From the NCBI GenBank assembly GCA_951812925.1, contig OX638368.1:150770492-150834491 (forward strand): a stretch of DNA of 64,000 nucleotides, given 5' to 3'. The notes below the pieces were generated by a model that was not told where the DNA came from, did not search any database, and worked only from the letters and a program-made list of their open reading frames with translations. This DNA is from Calliopum simillimum (lineage: Eukaryota; Arthropoda; Insecta; Diptera; Lauxaniidae). Both the position numbers and the translations under genes were made by a program. The first letter of the stretch is position 1. Each line of letters opens with the position of its first letter. This document shows positions 58,221 through 64,000 of the stretch, in pieces.

Positions 58221-60850
58221 GTTAAGATGATCCAAAAAAATATTTCTTGCGTATTTTCATGATGACCTAGGAACAAAAATGAGGATTTAGAGATTCACAG
58301 GGGGTTGAATATTCGAAAAAACTTTTTTTGTGGGTATTTAAGCTAAAAAAGCAATATGGGCATATTCAAAAAAAGGTCATCCAAGAGAAAAATTATAAAG
58401 TTGCCTTAAAAGCGCATTTTGCCACTAGGTGAGTGGTATTATCCACTGAATAACTGAAGGTTTTTAATATGCTTTCTAAGGGTTCAATCCCCATTCCGAG
58501 TTTCCTAAAAATTGGTCCACCGGCTTAGCCGGGCGTCGCACTGGCAGCTACATAACAAAAAGTCTTTAACAAAGTTTCATTCCAAATTTCATAAAAATCG
58601 ATGCAATGGCTGAGCTGCAACAGCGTATTTTTACTGTGAGACGCGGTGCCAAAAAAAAATTTTACTTTTGTGTGCACTGCACTTCTTTACAACCTTTTCC
58701 ACAAATAAATCAAGCGAATATAATGTGCTTAGGTTAGTTCGAAAGGGGCTGCATCAATTTTAGATAGCCTATGTATATATATAAAATAAAAATTGTAACG
58801 TTCGCAACGTAACGTGCGCAACACACAAAAGTTAAATTTTTGTACGAACGAAGGACTCTTAGACTCCCTCAAAAGCAGTTTCGATATGCTCAAATATTCT
58901 TATTTCTTTGAAGGATTTTGCTTTTTCATTTATACTGGAATCTTCGCAAAAAATTTTGAAAATGTACATTGATCTACACAACGACTTCTGTTCTTTGTAA
59001 CGTGCGAACAGCACTTTATGCACGATTATATTGTAACTGACACAAGCTAGGAAATATTTTTAAATGCCTTCTGAAAGTACTCTCAAAGGGTAACATACCA
59101 CTGCAGGTAAATTAAGAATTTTACAATCAGAGCGCCTTCAGGATTTAAAAATATGCGTACAAATGTAATGTTCGCAACGCAGGATTAGCCCATATATCGT
59201 TGATTTCAGGTTCCAGTTTTGTATACTTTGATTCAAGACAAAAAATTTGAAATATCGTACGACTCATTCCGAACTTTTTTTGAAATCGTGCTAAAATAAA
59301 AACCGCATCAAGCCGAGATTTTGCAAAAATCCACGTTGCGTAACCTCTAACTGACCTTCAAATAATTAAGAAAATCTCAGTTTACTTTTTTGACACCCTG
59401 TTTCAGAGTTTTGGGCGTAATCGTGCAGTTTCAAAAATTTTCATAAAATCGTGTTATTTACGTTTTTGAACTACTAGGCATCTTACGAAAAAAGTTTCTA
59501 AGTCTAAAAATGCTTAAAATCTTCCAAAGAATACCTACGTGCGAATTTTTTCAGAATTTTTTTGAAATTTGTTTATGTTTAGACAAATTTTTGAAGAATG
59601 GTTCAAAGAATTTTGAAAAAATTTACTTCCACACTTTGCACGCTTCTGAGCATTTTTTAATTTATACACTTTCTTCGTTAGATGTTTCTCTGGAAGGTCC
59701 ACTTTAGAAAAAAAAGTTTTAACTCATAACTTTTTTTCTTAACAGAATGGATGCCTAATTTGCATGAAAAATATGGATTATATTCTTGTAAAAACTTGGG
59801 CGTTAAAAAATCATACATTTTTCATGTAGCACATATATTTTCACCGTTTTGAGCTTGACAACCTTGTGATCTTCTTAATATTTATTTGGGATCTTCTTAA
59901 AGACTTTTTCAATATTTTGGGATCATCTTAAAATTTCTTATTTTAGTCGCTGCTACATAGTATATATAATTAGGCTAAGGAAATCAGTTAAGTGCATTTT
60001 CAACTGCCTTTATCACAACTTATTAGCTTGATTTTGGATTTGTTGCAAAGCATAGCTTTCTTGATTGTTAAGTGAACTATCTGATATAAATTTGTGGGTA
60101 TTTGAATATAAAAAAAGACAGTATATACTTTAAGTAGGGTATTTAGATGACAATAGGGTGCAACAAGTCAGCATCATAAAATGTCAATGTGACTATTAGA
60201 ATTTTATTTTTGTGTTTGTTGTTGTTGTAATTGTTAGCATCATATGTTGTCACATCGTTAAAATAAATGTTCACCTATTTTTCATCTCTTTATTTGTTCT
60301 AAGGTTTTTTTTTTTTTTTGAAGTTTGTATAGTCTTGCGGCTTATACATTTTAGTTTTTTTTTTCCTCTGAGTTTTTGTTGAATTAAGAACTTTTCTATG
60401 TGATATGAGTTACATGAACTGGGTCTGGCTTAATACAAATGTTTACACGCAACATACATACGCGTATTTGACTGTTTTATTAACTTACTCGTATTTTAAC
60501 AGCTGAAAAGGTGCTATTCGGAGAAAATTAACCTTCATCTAATATTTTTCATATGAATGCTTGTATTTAGGTTTCTATTTAGGTACATTCAAAAGATATG
60601 TACTATGCGGGTAAAAATGTGTAAAATTATTTTGGTTTTTAAATCACAACCTTAAGACAATAGGGTTCTAATTGATATTTTTTTGCAAAATTGAGTTATA
60701 CATTGCATCGTAAAAAATAGACTACGCTCTTTTGATTGCCTTGTTTTATTTTGAAAAATTTGAATGTAACAAAAAAAAAAAAAAAAAAACGGCAAATTTC
60801 CGAGGGATAGGAGTATGTCACGAAAAAAGATGCCAAGCTTATATATGGGC
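58221..60850. other. Non-coding DNA with dispersed repeat fragments
   Basis: 58221-58300 continues the family seen at 13.7 and 18.8 kb (GACCTAGGAACAAAAATGAG). 59470-59580 is the third copy of the AGGCATCTTACGAAAAAAG repeat. The GGGTTCAATCCCC at 58480 resembles a B box but has no tRNA around it. Confidence 0.5.
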
Positions 60851-60853
60851 ACA

Positions 60854-61406
60854 TCCGAAAATAATCTCCTCTTATATGACCCAGGTTTTAAGAAAATTTT
60901 TTTTTCATGTTCAATAACCAAATGTTGTGGAATTTATTCCTAGACATTTTAAATTAAATTCCCAATAGGTGACCAAAAAAGCTTCGACCCGAGATGGTGT
61001 CAGGAGGTCGTTTAATCTAAAAATTTTGAGAAAGTCGAGATTCCCGATAATATACGGGAGAGCACATATTTCAGAAGTAGTAGATATGTAACGGTACCTT
61101 TTCCAGTATTCTGGAGTAAATTTCAGAAAAAAAAGTCGAAATCGCTCTTTGCGCCCACATAACAGGTCCGAAAGTTCTGAAAAAATTCAAGCAAATTTCT
61201 TGACAAAAAATAAATTGAATTTGTTTTTTTATGTTCTTTTGATTGAAACCCCCCATGTCGAGTAAAAAACGAAAAATTTGGGCGACCATCTCGGATCGAA
61301 ATTTCTTTGTTCACCTATTAGGAATTTCATTTTATACGTCTAGGAATTTATTCCACCACATATGGTTCTTAAAACCTGGGTCATACAAGAGGAGATTATT
61401 TTCGGA
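60854..61406. mobile_element. 553-bp foldback element (TCCGAAAATAATCTCC ends)
   Basis: TCCGAAAATAATCTCCTCTT, ATGACCCAGGTTTTAAGAA, GTGGAATTTATTCCTAGAC, CCAATAGGTGACCAAA and CGAGATGGTGTC on the left appear inverted in the same order on the right, ending TTTTCGGA at 61406. Arms are about 180-200 bp with moderate divergence. Non-coding; the 60-105-codon frames here are shadows of the arms. Confidence 0.85.
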
Positions 61407-61591
61407 TAAATCTTCTAGGTTAACGCTATCTTCTTGGGAGCTGTGCAGGGTTTTGAGTAGTCGATGGTTTTACATTAAAATATATTTTTCAAATCGTCTT
61501 TGTGATAGGCATTCAGAAAGTTTAAGAATAACACTAGTTTACAGCCAAAATGCACTATGAATGCCATTATTCATTTTATATGTAAAATCGG

Positions 61592-61708
61592 CTGCTGTCG
61601 TTTTCGAGATATCGGACATTTTCGGTTTTTGGACCAAAAAAAAAAAAAAAAAAAATAGTTCCACTTAATTAAAAATATCTCAAGAACCAATATTTATGTT
61701 TAAACGTA
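61592..61708 (+). repeat. TTTTCGGTTTTTGGACC repeat
   Basis: TTTCGAGATATCGGACATTT, TCGGTTTTTGGACCAAAAAA, GTTCCAC and AAATATCTCAAGA match the inverse of 27245-27345, the interior of the nested CAGTGTAGGG element. ACAGTGAGCGTCAAAATAAA follows at 61710-61729 and could be a lone Tc1-like end (weak). Confidence 0.7.
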
Positions 61709-61729
61709 CTACAGTGAGCGTCAAAATAA

Positions 61730-62062
61730 AGGAAAGTATATGTTAAATTAAAGGTTATTAAACCACCTACAAGTAATTTTCAAATCACTTTTTGGTTGGT
61801 TTGTAAGTTTCGGAGAAATATGGGAGCTGCTAGAGGAGGCCTAGACTAACAAAATATTGCACCTGAAGGGGGGGTCTGTTTAAAAAAAAAAAAAAAAAAA
61901 AACGTATTGGGTCACTCTAGCGTTTTAGAGAAAACTTTTTTTATAATTAACTTTTAGCTTATTGTATGAGCTTTTTAAGAATATATTTGGCTTATAGAGT
62001 TCAAAAGGATTTCGCAAAGTTCTGGACCGTTAAAGTGATATATTATTTTTTTTTCCAAATTT
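61730..62062. other. Non-coding DNA
   Basis: A-run at 61878-61903. Nothing recognised. Confidence 0.45.
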
Positions 62063-62125
62063 AACATAGGAAATGAATAGTGTACCTACGGTGCAAATTT
62101 TTTTTAATCATTTGTAAGCTAGTGT
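62063..62125. repeat. Dispersed repeat ACATAGGAAATGAATAGTG, copy 2
   Basis: Same order of blocks as 28368-28435 with a few substitutions. Confidence 0.8.
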
Positions 62126-62187
62126 AAACAAAAACTAAGTTCATAATTTTATCAAAAAAAAAAATCTTATTGAATGTTACTCATACG

Positions 62188-62298
62188 CGGTGGTGGGCAA
62201 AACGTTGCTTCGTATCAAAGAGAGTATTTTTTTCGTATCTTTTCGTATAGGATAAAACGAGACAAAAAATAAGTTGCATGTAGTGGTGCCCAGCACTG
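62188..62298. mobile_element. 111-bp hAT-like micro-MITE
   Basis: CGGTGGTGGGCA at 62188 and TGCCCAGCACTG at 62287-62298 are 12-bp TIRs matching at 10 positions. The 8-bp TSD CTCATACG stands at 62180-62187 and 62299-62306. A further GTTACTCATACG at about 62755 resembles the unoccupied target. Confidence 0.82.
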
Positions 62299-62306
62299 CT
62301 CATACG

Positions 62307-63190
62307 TCACGTTGGGCAAAATCAAATTTTTATTATAATGAACACATACGATTTGACAATGATTGCATTGTGTTCTGATTAATAGTAGGTATGTTCCTCA
62401 CAGTATTTTCTTCTATTTATATTTAAGACAGGCTTCAATGCACGTAAAAGCATATGCATATTGGCAAAAAGACTTCACATTTGTTTCACTTACTACTTCT
62501 AAATTTCCATATCGGACGTTTCACCTAGTGCAACACATTCTCATTGCAGAACGAAAAAGCTAATGCATAATTTCAAAAGCTTACTATCATCATAAAAAAA
62601 TAAGTAAAAATTATCCAAAAAGACTTGAAAATTTTACAATTTTAAAAAGAACTCCTATGTTATAGTTTGTTTTACAAAGAAGGTAAGCAGTCTATTAAAC
62701 TATCGGAAACATTTTTTTTTGGTAAGGAAATGTATTTTTTCATGCTAATTAAATGTTACTCATACGACATGTATGTAATTAAATTCCAAATAATTTGCTA
62801 ATTTGGCTATAGCTTTTGCAAATATTTTAATACAACCAGAGCCAAGCTGTAGAAATTACTATGATCACTTAACTCAGCTATCTTGAATTCCGTTTAGGAC
62901 CTTCCAATGTTGCATAGTATTTTTTTTTTACCAAAGCTATAGGAAAATAGCAACAAGCAGGGGTGCCAAAAATGAAAACACTGAGTTTACAATTTTATCA
63001 GTTTTTTGACGGAACAATGATCATTCATTCTCCAGGTACAAACTGAGTGGGACTTACTTAGGCAATTTGCCAAAAATTAACAAAAACAATTTTGAAGAGT
63101 TCAAAAAAAGCAAAAAATGCAAAATGTTTACCATTTTTTGTTTTGATTCTCACATTCGGCACAAAACATGCAAAATAATACAATCAAACA
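62307..63190. other. Non-coding DNA, possible upstream region
   Basis: No element recognised. It precedes the putative promoter-proximal region and first exon at the window end. Confidence 0.4.
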
Positions 63191-63193
63191 ACA

Positions 63194-63233
63194 ACACAAC
63201 ATGTTGTGTGAACAAAATAAACACAACATGTTG
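63194..63233. promoter_or_regulatory. Paired CAACATGTTG palindromes
   Basis: ACACAACATGTTGTGT (63194-63209) is a perfect 16-bp palindrome. CAACATGTTG (63224-63233) repeats its core 27 bp further on, about two and a half helical turns. This is consistent with paired sites for a dimeric factor, but no factor is assigned. Confidence 0.35.
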
Positions 63234-63259
63234 CATGAAAAACACTCAAACCGTACGTA

Positions 63260-64000
63260 CAAACCACTTACGACCGAGTGTAAAATGTTGCAGTGCAAAG
63301 AAATCAACTCAGGCGCACAAAATGATCTCGTCATATCATTAGTCGGCAAACGATTGCCATTGAGTGAAGTACGTGCGACGGTGGTAAATATACGTGAAGT
63401 CAGCGACGACTGCGACGCGCTCGTTAAAAGTGCGGGTATTGTGTTTTTGTTATTCTATGAGAAAAAAAGCAACAAAATACATACGGTGTGTGTGACAAAG
63501 AAACCAATTGTTGTTTATTCGTAGCGAAACGACGACGAACAGTGAAACAAACGAATTAATTGTTTATTTACTTAAAATTATGAATAGAAATTGAGTAAGA
63601 AAATGAAAGAAAAGAATAATAAAAAAAAATTTACGAAAATTAATAAAATAAAAGAAAATCTTAAAGAAGAATGAAAAATATGAAAATATTTGTCACATGT
63701 AGCTAGAAATATAATGAGAAAATCAAAAAACCCAATGTGAATTCGAGTGAAGCGAAACGAAGAAAAAAGAAAAAAAAAAAACCAAAGTGAAGTGGTGGTG
63801 TTAAAGAGAACGAGTGCAGAGCAAAAATCAACAAAATACGCGACAAATCAAATATTGAGTTGATTTTTTTATAAAAAATATAAAAAAAACATTTTTTTTT
63901 TTTGTTACTTTTAATTAAACGAAAATACGCGCGCGTAGTGACGAAAGATTAACGTAACATAGTGCAAAAAGAATAAAATAAAGAAGAGTTTAATTTTAAC
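63260..64000 (+). other. Putative 5' exon / long leader of a plus-strand gene
   Basis: From about 63260 the sequence becomes richer in CG dinucleotides (GTACGTGCGACGGTGG, GTCAGCGACGACTGCGACGC), then changes to purine-rich AGAAATGAAAG- and CGAAACGAAG-type sequence to the window end. Long 5' leaders of fly developmental genes often look like this. An ATG-started frame (63168-63524, 118 codons) covers part of it and includes LVISLVGKRLPLSEVRATVV; it is not recognised and may be chance or an upstream ORF. No core promoter motif was fixed and the main CDS would lie beyond 64000. Confidence 0.3.

Noticed and set aside
58479..58492. GGGTTCAATCCCC resembling a tRNA B box
   Set aside because: No A box, anticodon arm or acceptor stem at proper spacing.
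61710..61735. ACAGTGAGCGTCAAAATAAA as a Tc1-like terminus
   Set aside because: No partner end or TA-flanked element found; kept only as a weak remark.
1..64000. CRISPR arrays, rRNA, known microRNA seeds, prokaryote-type operons
   Set aside because: None seen; the sequence is eukaryotic and the tandem arrays are micro- and minisatellites without spacer structure.

Overview
The window is AT-rich, gene-poor nuclear DNA of a higher fly (Brachycera; a tephritid or calyptrate is my best guess, species not determinable). The basis is the heavy load of short CAA/GTT microsatellites, long A and T runs, fly-type short introns with GTAAGT donors, a mariner relic, and many terminal-inverted-repeat (TIR) and foldback elements with clean target-site duplications (TSDs). 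It reads as a large intergenic or intronic block colonised by non-autonomous transposons. I recognise no conserved household gene.

Layout. 0-5 kb: a foldback MITE, a second MITE family ending in CACAGAGCC, and between two such ends a plausible two-exon minus-strand gene with a SAM-like domain (3.43-4.02 kb). 6-8.4 kb: a 690-bp palindromic MITE with TTTAA TSDs, whose pre-insertion sequence survives at 40.2 kb, then an 897-bp foldback. 10-14 kb: a TTTTCCACTCCAAG minisatellite. 15.9-16.4 kb: a broken Tc1/mariner-like transposase. 19.2 kb: a tRNA-like (SINE-like) unit. 20.5-21.0 kb: a hAT-like element with 8-bp TSDs inside a GACCAAGACC repeat. 21.9-22.9 kb: a 423-bp tandem repeat. 23.6-24.4 kb: a deleted mariner with long TIRs. 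25.7 kb: a short minus-strand ORF with a poly(A) signal. 26.4-28.3 kb: a 2-kb foldback with about 140-bp internal repeats and a nested insertion. 28-39 kb: mostly featureless.

39.1-40.0 kb (minus strand) has a cluster of strong splice signals, short coding-like exons and AATAAA, the best candidate for an unrecognised small gene. 40.9-41.5 kb is a degenerate ATTTCGATA satellite. 41.6-42.7, 45.4-45.7, 48.2-48.5, 57.9-58.2 and 60.9-61.4 kb are further TIR or foldback elements. 45.7-46.9 kb holds non-LTR retrotransposon relics (minus strand). 50.3-52.9 kb is a composite inverted-repeat element with several inverted repeats nested inside it and a coding-like relic near its right end. A 111-bp hAT-like MITE sits at 62.2 kb. 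The last about 0.8 kb looks like promoter-proximal sequence and a long 5' leader of a plus-strand gene continuing beyond the window.

No protein pathway can be reconstructed. The main story is layered transposon insertion, with three or four small coding candidates that deserve transcript data.
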